DNA of 64,000 nt from JAGVWJ01 sp964588555 (GTDB lineage: Archaea; Micrarchaeota; Micrarchaeia; Anstonellales; Bilamarchaeaceae): contig CAZPPT010000006.1 of the NCBI GenBank assembly GCA_964588555.1, forward strand, positions 27,116 through 91,115. Direction: 5' to 3'. Position 1 is the stretch's first letter; each line of letters starts with the position of its first letter. A program made the translations under genes and the position numbers. The notes beneath the pieces are model-generated. The model was not told the origin of the DNA and did not search any database. It saw only the letters and a list, made by a program, of their open reading frames with translations. Below are positions 8,252 through 17,226 of the stretch, piece by piece.

Positions 8252-8848
8252 ATGATTGCAATTGTTGATATGGGAAACCGCGTAAATGTAAAAAATGCGT
8301 TTGCAAGAATTGGTGCTCAGGTAGCCGTTACCCGCAAGAAGAGCGTACTAAAAACTGCTGACGCAATCGTACTTCCGGGCGTTGGGGCATTTGGTGCTGG
8401 CATGAAACGGTTGGAACGAAAGCGAACCATTCTTGCTGATCTTGTTGACGGAGGTACCCCTTTTCTTGGCATTTGTTTAGGCATGCAGCTTCTTTTCGAG
8501 ACGAGCGAAGAAAGTAGTGGCGTGCGCGGTCTAGGGATTCTAAAAGGAAGTGTACGACGATTGAGCGCTTCAGCCAATTTGATTGTTCCGCACATGGGCT
8601 GGAATAAGGTGGAAAATACACGAGGCCCGCTTTTCGATGGTATGGATAATTTTTACGCATATTTTGTGCACTCGTATTACGGTGTACCAAAAGACAGCTC
8701 AGTAGTTGCGGGGACTACGCGCTATGGTACTCTTTTTCCATCAGCCCTTGCCGGAAAAAACCTCTTTGCAACCCAATTTCACCCTGAAAAAAGCGGTAAA
8801 ACCGGCATTGTAATTCTTAGAAATTTTATTCAAGAGGTGAAACGATGA
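8252..8848 (+). CDS. hisH: Imidazole glycerol phosphate synthase, glutaminase subunit
   Basis: A class I glutamine amidotransferase, 198 residues, which supplies ammonia to HisF. The nucleophile elbow GICLGMQLLFE holds the catalytic Cys; FHPEKSG holds the His-Glu pair. The ATG at 8252 gives the usual IAIVDMGNRVNV start; a TTG at 8243 inside the end of hisG is less likely. It overlaps hisA by 4 bases (ATGA). Confidence 0.94.
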   Translation: MIAIVDMGNRVNVKNAFARIGAQVAVTRKKSVLKTADAIVLPGVGAFGAGMKRLERKRTILADLVDGGTPFLGICLGMQLLFETSEESSGVRGLGILKGSVRRLSASANLIVPHMGWNKVENTRGPLFDGMDNFYAYFVHSYYGVPKDSSVVAGTTRYGTLFPSALAGKNLFATQFHPEKSGKTGIVILRNFIQEVKR

Positions 8849-9549
8849 AAATCATCCCTGCAATTGACCTACTCAATGGAAAATGTGTACGTCTTGTTCG
8901 TGGAGAAGAGCGAAGCGCAGTTGTGTATGATAAAGACCCGCTTGTACTTGCGAATGAATATATGGAGAGAGGCGCGCGCCGTATACACGTCATAGATCTT
9001 GACGGCGCCTTTACCGGCACTATGAAAAATATGGAAATAATCCGTGAACTCGCAGCGCGTTTTCCTTTACAGGTAGGGGGAGGAATACGTACAGAAAAGA
9101 CGCTCGGTGAGCTTCTTGAAGCAGGTGTACAAAAAGTAATCCTTAGCACACTTCTCCTTAGAGATAAGGATGCTGCTACTGATATAAAGAGGCGCTATGA
9201 TGACCGAATTATCGGATCATTTGATTTTAGCAATGGTGCACTAAAATACGCAGGATGGACAAAAGAGTCCGCCTCTCAACTTGCGGATGTTGTGCGCGGG
9301 CTAAGCGAGATTATTGTAACTGATATCGAACGAGACGGTACACTTACCGGGCCGAATATCAGGCTCTTGGAATCAATAAAGCGGCGCACTGATGCAGTGA
9401 TTATTGCAGCAGGAGGCATCCGGGACGTCTGGGACCTCTATGACCTAAAGCGCATCGGCATGGGCGGTGCAATTATTGGCAAGGCTTTTCTGGAAAATCG
9501 GCTTGCGCCCGATGAATCATTTAGGTTTGAGCAATTTGGGGGTGAGTAA
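8845..9549 (+). CDS. hisA: Phosphoribosylformimino-AICAR-P isomerase
   Basis: A TIM-barrel Amadori isomerase (ProFAR to PRFAR), 234 residues. KIIPAIDLLNGKCVRL carries the catalytic Asp, followed by VIDLDGAFTG, QVGGGIRTEKT and, in the second half, TDIERDGTLTG with the second catalytic Asp. It is coupled to hisH (ATGA), and hisF starts 2 bases after its stop. Confidence 0.94.
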   Translation: MKIIPAIDLLNGKCVRLVRGEERSAVVYDKDPLVLANEYMERGARRIHVIDLDGAFTGTMKNMEIIRELAARFPLQVGGGIRTEKTLGELLEAGVQKVILSTLLLRDKDAATDIKRRYDDRIIGSFDFSNGALKYAGWTKESASQLADVVRGLSEIIVTDIERDGTLTGPNIRLLESIKRRTDAVIIAAGGIRDVWDLYDLKRIGMGGAIIGKAFLENRLAPDESFRFEQFGGE

Positions 9550-9550
9550 T

Positions 9551-10309
9551 ATGCTATGTAGGAGAATCATTCCATGTCTGGATGTAAAAAACGGGCGTGT
9601 CGTAAAGGGTACGAACTTTATGAATCTACAAGATGCCGGCGACCCGGTAGCGCTTGCTCGTTACTACTACGGGAAAGGAGCTGACGAGCTTATATTTCTT
9701 GACATTAGTGCAAGTATTGAGAAGAGGGCCACAATTGTCGAGCTTGCACAGCGCGTTTCAGAAGAAGTTTTCATCCCATTTACGATTGGGGGCGGAATCA
9801 GCTCAATAAATGACATGGAAAAGGCGCTCAAAGCAGGTGCTGACAAGGTTGCACTTAATACTGCCGCACTTAGGAATCCGCGGCTTATCCGCGATGCCGC
9901 CTGGGAATTTGGCACACAAGCAATTGTCGTTGCAATCGATGCAAAAAAAGAAAATGGGGCGTGGCACGTATACTCTTATGGCGGGAAGGAAAAAACAAAT
10001 CTTGATGCTATTGGATGGGCGAAAGAGGTAGCTGAGCTTGGCGCAGGTGAATTATTAATAACGAGCATTGACCGCGACGGCACGAAAAAAGGCTTTGATA
10101 TTGTTCTTCTTGCACAAATGGCAAAAGAAGTATCTATCCCCGTAATTGCTTCAGGCGGTGCAGGCGAAAAAGGCGATTTTCTTGACGTCTTTACCAAAAC
10201 GCGTGTAACGGGAGCGCTTGCCGCAAGCGCCTTCCACTACAAAAAATTATCAATTACAAAACTAAAGCGCTACCTGGCGCAAAAGGGAGTGTTAGTCCGT
10301 GAAAATTAA
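9551..10309 (+). CDS. hisF: Imidazole glycerol phosphate synthase, cyclase subunit
   Basis: A TIM-barrel partner of HisH, 252 residues, producing IGP and AICAR. RIIPCLDVKNGRVVKG carries the first catalytic Asp; SIDRDGTKKGFD the second; PFTIGGGISS and VIASGGAGE are the phosphate-binding loops. The ATG at 9551, directly after hisA, is chosen over an earlier in-frame start within hisA. hisIE overlaps its end. Confidence 0.94.
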   Translation: MLCRRIIPCLDVKNGRVVKGTNFMNLQDAGDPVALARYYYGKGADELIFLDISASIEKRATIVELAQRVSEEVFIPFTIGGGISSINDMEKALKAGADKVALNTAALRNPRLIRDAAWEFGTQAIVVAIDAKKENGAWHVYSYGGKEKTNLDAIGWAKEVAELGAGELLITSIDRDGTKKGFDIVLLAQMAKEVSIPVIASGGAGEKGDFLDVFTKTRVTGALAASAFHYKKLSITKLKRYLAQKGVLVREN

Positions 10310-10868
10310 GTATGGTTCCGATGGCTTGATTCCATTCATTGCCCAGGATGCACTTACAGGCGCAGTCCTATCGCTCTTCTACGCAAATGAAGAGGCAATA
10401 ACGAGGATGAACGAAACTGGATTCGTATGGCGCTATTCAAGAAGTAAGAAGCGCCTTATGCAAAAGGGGGAAGAAAGCGGCAACACGATGAAGGTCGTTT
10501 CAATGGCGTATGATTGCGATTCTGATGCGTTACTTGTACAGGTTGAAGTAAAGGGGCCTGCCTGCCACACCGGAACGAAGTCCTGCTTTGGCGACATTTC
10601 TGCAAACATGCTTGAAAAACTTGCAATTGTTATCCGTGACAGGAAACTAAATCCAAAAAAAGATTCGTATACATCGAGTATTGTAAATGACCGAGATAAA
10701 ATTGTAGAAAAGCTTCGTGAGGAGTGCGAAGAACTCATTGATGCAAAGGAAAAGGACGCAATCAGGTGGGAGGCCGCTGACCTTCTTTACTTTATGCTCC
10801 TGTACCTTGAGAATTGCGAGGTGTCATTTGAAGCGGCGCTCACTGAGCTTAAGAGAAGAAGAAAATGA
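10299..10868 (+). CDS. hisIE: Fused phosphoribosyl-AMP cyclohydrolase / phosphoribosyl-ATP pyrophosphatase
   Basis: Residues 1-105 are the cyclohydrolase (HisI) with the zinc cysteines in YDCDSDALLVQVE and GPACHTGTKSCF. Residues ~106-189 are the all-helical pyrophosphatase (HisE), with the metal-binding REECEELIDAKEKDAIRWEAADLLYF. They catalyse steps 3 and 2. The GTG start at 10299 overlaps the hisF stop by 11 bases. It is the last gene of the operon. HisIE fusions are common in bacteria and less so in archaea. Confidence 0.93.
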   Translation: MKIKYGSDGLIPFIAQDALTGAVLSLFYANEEAITRMNETGFVWRYSRSKKRLMQKGEESGNTMKVVSMAYDCDSDALLVQVEVKGPACHTGTKSCFGDISANMLEKLAIVIRDRKLNPKKDSYTSSIVNDRDKIVEKLREECEELIDAKEKDAIRWEAADLLYFMLLYLENCEVSFEAALTELKRRRK

Positions 10869-10942
10869 TACCTTGTTAAAGGTTTGATGAAAATGATATT
10901 GTAAATTTCGATAAAAAAGGCGGCAAAAATGCTTGGAATGCT

Positions 10943-10953
10943 CTATAAATTTA
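10943..10953 (+). promoter_or_regulatory. TATA element upstream of hisS
   Basis: CTATAAATTTA in the 175-base gap after hisIE would place a start near 10970, giving hisS its own promoter and a ~70-base leader. Confidence 0.45.
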
Positions 10954-10991
10954 TCGAATTACTAAATGATAGGAAGACCAACTATATCTAT

Positions 10992-11042
10992 ATGGCTGAA
11001 GAAAAAATTGAAGCAGAAGCAAAAGCTGCAAAAGAGGTATGA
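10992..11042 (+). CDS. Possible 16-codon ORF upstream of hisS
   Basis: ATG at 10992 opens MAEEKIEAEAKAAKEV and stops with TGA one base before the hisS ATG (TGATATG), so the two could be translationally coupled. The peptide contains no histidine, so it is not a classical attenuation leader. It is very short, highly charged and Ala-rich, and may not be translated. Confidence 0.25.
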   Translation: MAEEKIEAEAKAAKEV

Positions 11043-11043
11043 T

Positions 11044-12273
11044 ATGAAACTCGCCCCAAAAGGAATGAGGGATATCCTTCCGGAAGACGCACTTCTTCGT
11101 GAAGACGTCATTGCCACGTTCAAAAGCGTATTCAGGCTCTACGGCTTTGTGCCGCTCGAAACGCCTGCACTTGAATACCTCGCAACGCTTCGTGCAAAGG
11201 GAGGGGAGGAAATCGACAAGCAGATATTTGTGCTTGATGACAAGGAACTTGGATTACGGTTCGATCATACCGTGCCATTGTCACGGGTTGCGGCAAACAA
11301 TGCATTCACCAAGCCGTTCAAGCGCTATGTCATTGGCCCGGTGTGGCGAAAGGAAGAACCGCAAAAAGGGCGCTTTCGGGAATTTTATCAGGCAGATGTC
11401 GACACGGTCGGTACTAAAAATATGCGCGCCGAGGCAGAGGTACTTGCCGTTGCGCGCACCGTTGCAGTGAAGCTTGGGTTTGACTCGCCGCGCATTCTTA
11501 TCAACAATAGGAAAATCCTCGATGCACTTGCACTGGAGCTCGATGTCCAAAGTAAAAAAGAGGCGATTTTTCGATTACTTGACAAGATCGACAAGGTCGG
11601 AGAAGACAAAGTAAGGCAGGAAATGAGCGCAGTCATCGGAGAGGAAAAAACAAAGCGCTTATTTGAGATCTTTGATACGCGGGGCGATAATAAAAAGAAG
11701 CTCGCAGTTGCAAGAAAAATAAGCGAGGAAGGGGCACGAGAACTTGAGGAAATAATCTCATTATCCGAGTTTCCCATCGAGGTTGATTTAGCGCTTGTTC
11801 GCGGATTAGGCTATTATACCGGCCCGGTATTTGAGATAAAGGCAAGTGATACCATTGGAAGCATTGCCGGCGGTGGGAGATATGACAATTTACTTTCTGT
11901 TTATGGCCAGGCAGATTATGCGGTTGGGATCAGTTTTGGCATTGAGCGCATCATCACACTTTTAAAAGATCGTGAGGCGTCAGCTAGAAAAACAATCACG
12001 CGCGTATTTGTTGCGTGTGTAAAACCAGAATTCTACCAGGAAGCAGTCAAAATCGCAGACGAATTTCGCAGAAACGGGATTCCGGCAGAAGCCGACCTAA
12101 ATGAGCGCAACCTGCGAAAGCAATTGGAATATGTCAATTCGCTTGGGATTCCGTACCTGGTCGTGGTAGGGGGGCGGGAGGTTAAGGAGAATACATTTGT
12201 GCTTCGAGACATGCTTACGGGAAAAGAGGAGAAGCTCGCGCGTGCAGGGCTTATAAACCGCTTACGCGATTAG
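11044..12273 (+). CDS. hisS: Histidyl-tRNA synthetase
   Basis: A class II synthetase, 409 residues. PKGMRDILPEDALLRE is the N-terminal signature; motif 2 is in GPVWRKEEPQKGRFREFYQ; the HisRS-specific motif is RGLGYYTGPVFEI; motif 3 is YAVGISFGIERI. Residues ~320-409 are the anticodon-binding domain (LNERNLRKQLEYVNSLGIP), so this is HisS rather than HisZ. The ATG at 11044 is chosen because the upstream in-frame extension is Lys-rich and unlike the family. Synthetase and histidine pathway sit together. Confidence 0.93.
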   Translation: MKLAPKGMRDILPEDALLREDVIATFKSVFRLYGFVPLETPALEYLATLRAKGGEEIDKQIFVLDDKELGLRFDHTVPLSRVAANNAFTKPFKRYVIGPVWRKEEPQKGRFREFYQADVDTVGTKNMRAEAEVLAVARTVAVKLGFDSPRILINNRKILDALALELDVQSKKEAIFRLLDKIDKVGEDKVRQEMSAVIGEEKTKRLFEIFDTRGDNKKKLAVARKISEEGARELEEIISLSEFPIEVDLALVRGLGYYTGPVFEIKASDTIGSIAGGGRYDNLLSVYGQADYAVGISFGIERIITLLKDREASARKTITRVFVACVKPEFYQEAVKIADEFRRNGIPAEADLNERNLRKQLEYVNSLGIPYLVVVGGREVKENTFVLRDMLTGKEEKLARAGLINRLRD

Positions 12274-12328
12274 TCTATCCTACAACGATCCTGGACGGGC
12301 TCATTTTTGCCGAGGCGGTCGATCCTCA

Positions 12329-12667
12329 CTAGTAATTTCCCTGTTTTTGTCTTTTGGTTATTTGCACGTTTCCGTCACAAAATAGTACGGCAGTTCCGTC
12401 GAACGGGACCGTGCGCTCAGTTCCACCACGTATGCCATCCACGTATTCTGCAATGATTGCATATCCCATGTTGTATCGGTTTCTGGGATAGGCCCTTAGT
12501 ACTTCATAACGTGCGCCAGCAGTCCTAATGACCTTGTTTTCTTCAAGCACGGATACGGTCGGCCCTGCCGGATCAATACGTGGCGTACACGCGCTTAGGG
12601 CGGTTGCAAGCGCGGCTATCCTGGTGAAATTTCGTACTGCGCCGTATCCCGGTTTTAATTTTTGCAT
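12329..12667 (-). CDS. Small putative lipoprotein, 112 aa
   Basis: The N-terminus is basic, then a hydrophobic run TRIAALATALSAC that ends in a lipobox-like Cys (about residue 27), and a soluble tail with no recognised domain. It is probably exported and membrane-anchored. It is divergently transcribed from the secreted protein at 12730. Hypothetical. Confidence 0.5.
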   Translation of the reverse strand: MQKLKPGYGAVRNFTRIAALATALSACTPRIDPAGPTVSVLEENKVIRTAGARYEVLRAYPRNRYNMGYAIIAEYVDGIRGGTERTVPFDGTAVLFCDGNVQITKRQKQGNY

Positions 12668-12729
12668 ATGTTGTTGATATGTACATGGATTTATAAATTA
12701 ATTGGTAAATAATTGTATTTGGTGATATA

Positions 12730-13590
12730 ATGAAGGTCATGCAATTAGGGGTATTTTTATTGCTCTTAACAAGCGCTCTTTTGGCAGCAACTGGTTTTCA
12801 ATCGGTTTCCGTTAATCCAGCTTTTCCTGTTAATGAGATCAGCAAGGCATGCCAGGATGAACCCGCAGGCTTTAACACGCTCTCAGTCGGCCAGAAATTG
12901 TACGTACATAACGGGGTGCAACTAGGGCTTACTTCAATTAAGCCAATGACATCATCTTCGGGTCAGCAGTATTTTGACGCAGAGGTTGATTTATATTATA
13001 ACGGTGTTCTTCAGCCAAGGGCGGCGCAAACAGCTGGCAACCCAAATCCGCACTTTGTTGGCACTGCAAAAGAATCTCACTATCAACTCGAGTATTACTT
13101 TCGGTCTACGCCACGCTTTGTCTATTTGATCTTACCTACAAGCGTGACTTCCACAAAAGCTACGTTTGAGTTTTTCTACAACTCCCAGTCGACATTTTTC
13201 GGAACCACATTCAGGCCAAGCCAGCCATATTCGATAAGCAACGGCTATTCATTGCGGCTTGACAGGATCACGCCTGATTTCTATACGCCGTTTCCGAATG
13301 CACCACACTGGAAGCTTGATAAGCTTGATTTTAGTGTTATTAACGGTGCAGGTACGGCAGTACGGCAGGTTGCGATGATGGAAAACGCTTCGACATCATT
13401 TGAGGTTCCAGGATATAAGTACCACGTAGTCCTTAACCGTACGCAGACTGACCTACGGGGTCAATTTATTGATGGCAAATACTTCTATCGCAGATATAAC
13501 CCATGCCCCCCCAAGGACGATTATGTCATAACCATCAAGGATGCACCAGTTGAACCTAAAAAACCTGAAGAACCGCCACAGGCCGGCTAA
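12730..13590 (+). CDS. Secreted protein of unknown function, 286 aa
   Basis: Starts with a clear signal peptide (MKVMQLGVFLLLLTSALLAATGF). The mature part is rich in beta-forming residues, Tyr, Pro and Asn, with several N-x-S/T sequons, and ends in a Pro/Glu-rich tail (VEPKKPEEPPQAG). No C-terminal membrane anchor is seen, so it may be released or held by partners. Not recognised. Confidence 0.6.
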   Translation: MKVMQLGVFLLLLTSALLAATGFQSVSVNPAFPVNEISKACQDEPAGFNTLSVGQKLYVHNGVQLGLTSIKPMTSSSGQQYFDAEVDLYYNGVLQPRAAQTAGNPNPHFVGTAKESHYQLEYYFRSTPRFVYLILPTSVTSTKATFEFFYNSQSTFFGTTFRPSQPYSISNGYSLRLDRITPDFYTPFPNAPHWKLDKLDFSVINGAGTAVRQVAMMENASTSFEVPGYKYHVVLNRTQTDLRGQFIDGKYFYRRYNPCPPKDDYVITIKDAPVEPKKPEEPPQAG

Positions 13591-13612
13591 TTTTTTTCTT
13601 TTACTTTTTTCC
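13588..13612 (+). terminator. T-rich terminator
   Basis: The stop codon of the secreted protein is followed by a run of T with few interruptions (TTTTTTTCTTTTACTTTTTT), the usual archaeal termination signal. Confidence 0.5.
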
Positions 13613-13654
13613 AAACATCTATAAATTGTATTCGCTAATCTTTATCGTGGCTCC

Positions 13655-14977
13655 ATGGTTGTAGGAAAAATCCGTGAAAACATCTATCCGATTACGCTTG
13701 CGGCAGTTGCGCTTCTTTTTATCGTCTTACTTTTCTCCATAGTGCGAACCGCGCTCTTTGGGGAGGTGGACCTCCACAAGTACGCATTCTTTGAGATCAG
13801 CCTCCTTTTGCTCATTGCGGTCATTGCGGAAATCGGCGTCATCCATTCCAAGCAGCCAAGCGCGATACTCCTCCTTCTTGTCGGTGTGCTTATGAGCGAA
13901 AGCGTGCTTGGATTTCATATCTTCAAGGACGAGCACCTAATCCAGCTTTTTGCCCAGCTTGGTGCAATATTTTTACTCTTTAAGGTCGGCCTTCATTCAA
14001 GCTTTAAGAGTATCTTTTCAAGAGAGAACGCACTTGTCGCGATCCTTGGCATCGTTGTCCCGTTTGTCGGGGGCTTTGGGTATGCGACGCTTACGGGAGG
14101 AAATTTTGTCTATGCGATGTTTCTTGGCGCCGCGCTTACCGCCACAAGCGTCGGGGTTACGGTTTCGATACTTAAGGAAAAAAAGCTCATGAATGAAAAA
14201 TTTGCAGAAGTGATTATTGGCGCAGCAATCATTGACGACGTACTTGGCTTACTTGTATTGTCATTTGTGCTTAATGTTCCGGCAGGATATGAACTACCGC
14301 AGATCATCGATCTTTTTACAAGCGTTTTTACGGTCGGTATTACGGATGAATTCCTTGCATTTGCAATGCCGCTTGGGAGAGTTGTCCTTATTACGGCACT
14401 CTTTTTACTTGGCGGGATAATCGCGGGCCAATGGTTCGTGTCCCGTGTTCTTGATCGCCTTGAGATCGGCACGACCATATTTCTTATTGCAATTGCATTT
14501 TTGCATTTCTATTCGTACATCGCAGAAGTAATCGGCCTCTCAGCAATTGTCGGCGCATTTATTGCAGGGCTACTTCTTACAAAAAGCAGGCACATTAAGG
14601 ACCTTGAGGAAAAGGTGTATGCACTTGAAACGATGTTTGTGCCAATTTTCTTTATCTCACTTGGGCTACTTGTCAATGTGCATGATGTTGCAGAGTTCTT
14701 TATCCCCATTGTTGTCATTAGCATTATCGCAATACTTACCAAGGTGCTTGCATGCAGCGGAGGCGCGCTTGCAACCAAAATAAAACCCATCGAATCAGCG
14801 ATCATCGGCTTTGGCATGGCGCCGCGCGGAGAGGTTGCGCTTATCGTTGCCTCAATTGGTTTAACCCGCGGAGCGCTTGCCCCGCCAGAGTATGCCGTCA
14901 TTACTGCCGTTGCGCTCATCACGACGATACTCCCGCCGTTTGTCATGAATTCCCTGATTGCGAAGGTGAAACAATGA
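13655..14977 (+). CDS. Monovalent cation:proton antiporter, CPA2 type
   Basis: A 440-residue membrane protein with about 12 hydrophobic segments. Sequence such as AIFLLFKVGLHSS, GAALTATSVGVTVSIL and AAIIDDVLGLLVLSF matches the core of KefB/NapA-like Na+(K+)/H+ exchangers, including the paired Asp residues of the transport site (IIDDVLG). There is no attached TrkA domain. It overlaps the 171-aa protein at 14974 by 4 bases (ATGA), so the partner may be a regulator. Confidence 0.85.
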   Translation: MVVGKIRENIYPITLAAVALLFIVLLFSIVRTALFGEVDLHKYAFFEISLLLLIAVIAEIGVIHSKQPSAILLLLVGVLMSESVLGFHIFKDEHLIQLFAQLGAIFLLFKVGLHSSFKSIFSRENALVAILGIVVPFVGGFGYATLTGGNFVYAMFLGAALTATSVGVTVSILKEKKLMNEKFAEVIIGAAIIDDVLGLLVLSFVLNVPAGYELPQIIDLFTSVFTVGITDEFLAFAMPLGRVVLITALFLLGGIIAGQWFVSRVLDRLEIGTTIFLIAIAFLHFYSYIAEVIGLSAIVGAFIAGLLLTKSRHIKDLEEKVYALETMFVPIFFISLGLLVNVHDVAEFFIPIVVISIIAILTKVLACSGGALATKIKPIESAIIGFGMAPRGEVALIVASIGLTRGALAPPEYAVITAVALITTILPPFVMNSLIAKVKQ

Positions 14978-15489
14978 TCCGTGCCAAATACCTGATCCTT
15001 AAGGACAAACAGTTCTTTGAACTGCAAGATGGCTCGCTTCGCCTTTTAGGTCCCGCCGTTGAGATTGCTAAACACCTCAAAAAGGAAGGGTTTGAATTAC
15101 TCCATATCATTGATCATGACGCAGAACGCGGGGTGGAAACGAATTTTGATGTGTACGACAAGCTTACCTATATTATTAACGTTGAGGTAGAATGCGAGAA
15201 GGTCCATTTCATTAAGCGATTGATCGCACTTAATGTGAGGGTCGTCGTTTCATTACCAAGCGCGATCAACTTAACCGAATTTAAGGATAAAAAAAGACTG
15301 CTCGTCGGGAAAATAAGGGATTCGAATTTTGATGGTTCCATCGGAGACGTGCATGATATCATTGTTGAACGCGCGAGTTCGAGTTTCGATCTAATTAAAA
15401 AATATGAAAAACTTGGAAAACGGGTTATTATTTACAAAAGGGATTTTGAAAAGAAGATGGAACCATTTGTGTTTGGGGTTATTGATTAA
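14974..15489 (+). CDS. Conserved-looking 171-aa protein coupled to the antiporter
   Basis: Overlaps the antiporter stop (ATGA), so co-translated. The chain alternates predicted beta strands and helices (AKYLILKD, FELLHIIDHDAERGV, VRVVVSLPSAI, KKRLLVGKI). The start faintly recalls half of a TIM barrel of HisA kind, but the catalytic motifs are not there. The context suggests a role with the antiporter, perhaps sensing a ligand. Not recognised. Confidence 0.5.
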   Translation: MIRAKYLILKDKQFFELQDGSLRLLGPAVEIAKHLKKEGFELLHIIDHDAERGVETNFDVYDKLTYIINVEVECEKVHFIKRLIALNVRVVVSLPSAINLTEFKDKKRLLVGKIRDSNFDGSIGDVHDIIVERASSSFDLIKKYEKLGKRVIIYKRDFEKKMEPFVFGVID

Positions 15490-15895
15490 ACGTTTCAGGT
15501 CCTTCCCCATCAAAGTAAATCCCGAACTGCGCCATGGCTTTTGCCAACTCACGGCAGGATGTACGCCCCAAATTTTTGATCTTAAGTATCTCATGTCTTG
15601 TTTTATCGGTAAGCCCTTCAGCAGTAATCCCTTCACACGCTAGCGCTTCTGTCAGTCTTGTTCTTATTGGTTTTTGTGGTACGTTGGCAATAATCTGGGC
15701 GAGTGTTGGGCCTGTGCGTACCGTCGTACCCTGACTTATTACGGATTCCAATTTACTAAGTTCGCCTTCGTGCTGTCCGCGTACTGCCGCTATTAAAACT
15801 TTTTTAACTTCTTTATCCTTGATTCTATCGATAAGTGCACGTAATTTCCCGTGTTTTCTTTCATCTTCACTTGTTCGGGTATATGTAAATGCCAT
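15479..15895 (-). CDS. Protein with RNA polymerase alpha-CTD-like domain, 138 aa
   Basis: The N-terminal ~65 residues are helical and charged. Residues ~100-130 read RHEILKIKNLGRTSCRELAK, continuing AMAQFGI, which closely resembles the helix-hairpin-helix of the bacterial RpoA C-terminal domain ('L..IKNLGxkSxxEI...L...G'). Archaeal RNA polymerase has no such domain, so this is a free-standing DNA-binding module, perhaps acquired from bacteria. It converges with the antiporter operon and overlaps its end by 11 bases. Confidence 0.6.
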   Translation of the reverse strand: MAFTYTRTSEDERKHGKLRALIDRIKDKEVKKVLIAAVRGQHEGELSKLESVISQGTTVRTGPTLAQIIANVPQKPIRTRLTEALACEGITAEGLTDKTRHEILKIKNLGRTSCRELAKAMAQFGIYFDGEGPETFNQ

Positions 15896-15984
15896 ATATT
15901 TCTACTATTAGTAACTATTTAAAAAACTTGCTAAAAAAGGAAAAATTTGTTTTATTGTCAAAGAGCCAAAATCGCCATCTAGAC

Positions 15985-16683
15985 CTATTTTGTCTTTGAA
16001 TACACGACAAACCCGTTCTTTGTAATCTCCGCAGGATAGATTTTCGAAGAATGCGCCGCCCCTTTCATCTTTATTATCTCAATCGCACGGGTCCGTTCGC
16101 GTTCCTTTGGCGAAAACAAGTAATAAATGTGGATCCATCCGTCAGTAAAGCTCTCAATGCCGTATCGTGTCGCAGGAAGCACGTCCTGTGTCGTAGCGGG
16201 CACGTCCTCAGATATGATGAGCGTTGTCGTTTGCCATTTGCGTATGTTCTCCATAAGCTTAATGAACCCCTTTTTGCGCTCGTCATCATTGTTAAAGAAG
16301 AGCGCCACCGGCATGACGGAGTCGATTACCACGCGCCGTACCCCTATCCGGTTGATAAGTTCCTGTATTGCACTGTTCTGTGCAAGAAATTGGTCAACCT
16401 CAAGTACGGGGTAATCAAGGAAAAGAAGCTTCTTATTCTTCTCCAACTTGTCAAGTTCCCATGAATAGCTTGACATGTGGAAGTATACTGAGGAATGGGT
16501 TTCCTCTATTGCAATATAAAGGCCTGGTTCTTTTGATTCAAGGATGCCATTGACAAGAAACTGCATTGCAAGGGTGCTCTTGCCTGCACCGGTCGGCCCA
16601 GTGACTGCGATTACTGAATTCTTAAGAAGCCCGCCCCCAAGGACTCCGTCAAGGCCTGGAACGCCGCTTTTTATCTTTTCCAT
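15985..16683 (-). CDS. KaiC-like RecA-superfamily ATPase
   Basis: 232 residues: SGVPGLDGVLGGGLLKNSV is the KaiC entry motif; Walker A is GPTGAGKSTLA; Walker B is in VRRVVIDSVMPV. It is a single ATPase domain, as in the many archaeal KaiC-like proteins, whose partners are mostly signalling systems. The ATG at 16683 is preferred; an upstream extension lies within the preceding gene. GGGTGA stands before it. It forms an operon with the upstream 161-aa protein, with a 4-base gap. Confidence 0.8.
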   Translation of the reverse strand: MEKIKSGVPGLDGVLGGGLLKNSVIAVTGPTGAGKSTLAMQFLVNGILESKEPGLYIAIEETHSSVYFHMSSYSWELDKLEKNKKLLFLDYPVLEVDQFLAQNSAIQELINRIGVRRVVIDSVMPVALFFNNDDERKKGFIKLMENIRKWQTTTLIISEDVPATTQDVLPATRYGIESFTDGWIHIYYLFSPKERERTRAIEIIKMKGAAHSSKIYPAEITKNGFVVYSKTK

Positions 16684-16687
16684 CGGT

Positions 16688-17173
16688 TCACCCTTCTTTT
16701 TTCTCAAGCAGTTTTTTGCCCATTGCCGCACGGTCCTGGACATACCGGTTGAATTGTTCACGCTCCTCCTTTGTCGAAACCCGTTCTGTGATGTACTTTT
16801 TTATACTAAACCAGTTTGCCGCCATGTTTACAAGAAGGGCATGTGCCTTGTCAAGGCTTAACCGTATCTCGTTTGGCTTCTGGATTTCAACAGTAAGCGG
16901 GTTGAATAATGCGCAGATGTTAAGGAGCGCCTCAAAGTCCCGTGTCAGTACCTTTACTTCGATTGTTGTTGAAAACTTGCCCTCGTGTTCGATCGGTTCC
17001 TCGATTTCGCCATAGGCGGTTACCACGCCGTCCTGCTTGAGGATCGAGTCGACAAACGATGTCGCAAGGTGTTTTACTTTATCGCTTTCGTTTGCATGGA
17101 GGTCAAAGTAAAGTATAGTAAGTACCCCCCCTTTTTGTACGGTGTCCTTTGTCAGCTTTTCTATGTCTGTCAT
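16688..17173 (-). CDS. Conserved hypothetical upstream of the KaiC-like ATPase, 161 aa
   Basis: An alpha/beta protein beginning MTDIEKLTKDTVQKGGVLTI with a strongly charged C-terminal helix (KEEREQFNRYVQDRAAMGKK). I recognise no named family. Its 4-base spacing from the KaiC-like gene suggests the two act together. It is divergent from nop5. Confidence 0.55.
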   Translation of the reverse strand: MTDIEKLTKDTVQKGGVLTILYFDLHANESDKVKHLATSFVDSILKQDGVVTAYGEIEEPIEHEGKFSTTIEVKVLTRDFEALLNICALFNPLTVEIQKPNEIRLSLDKAHALLVNMAANWFSIKKYITERVSTKEEREQFNRYVQDRAAMGKKLLEKKEG

Positions 17174-17226
17174 GATATACTAATAAGGAGCGTATATTAT
17201 AAACATTGCGAGACACTATTTTTATC

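Noticed and set aside
10966..11043. Lys-rich upstream extension of hisS
   Set aside because: Family alignment starts at MKLAPKGMRDI; the extension overlaps the promoter-leader region.
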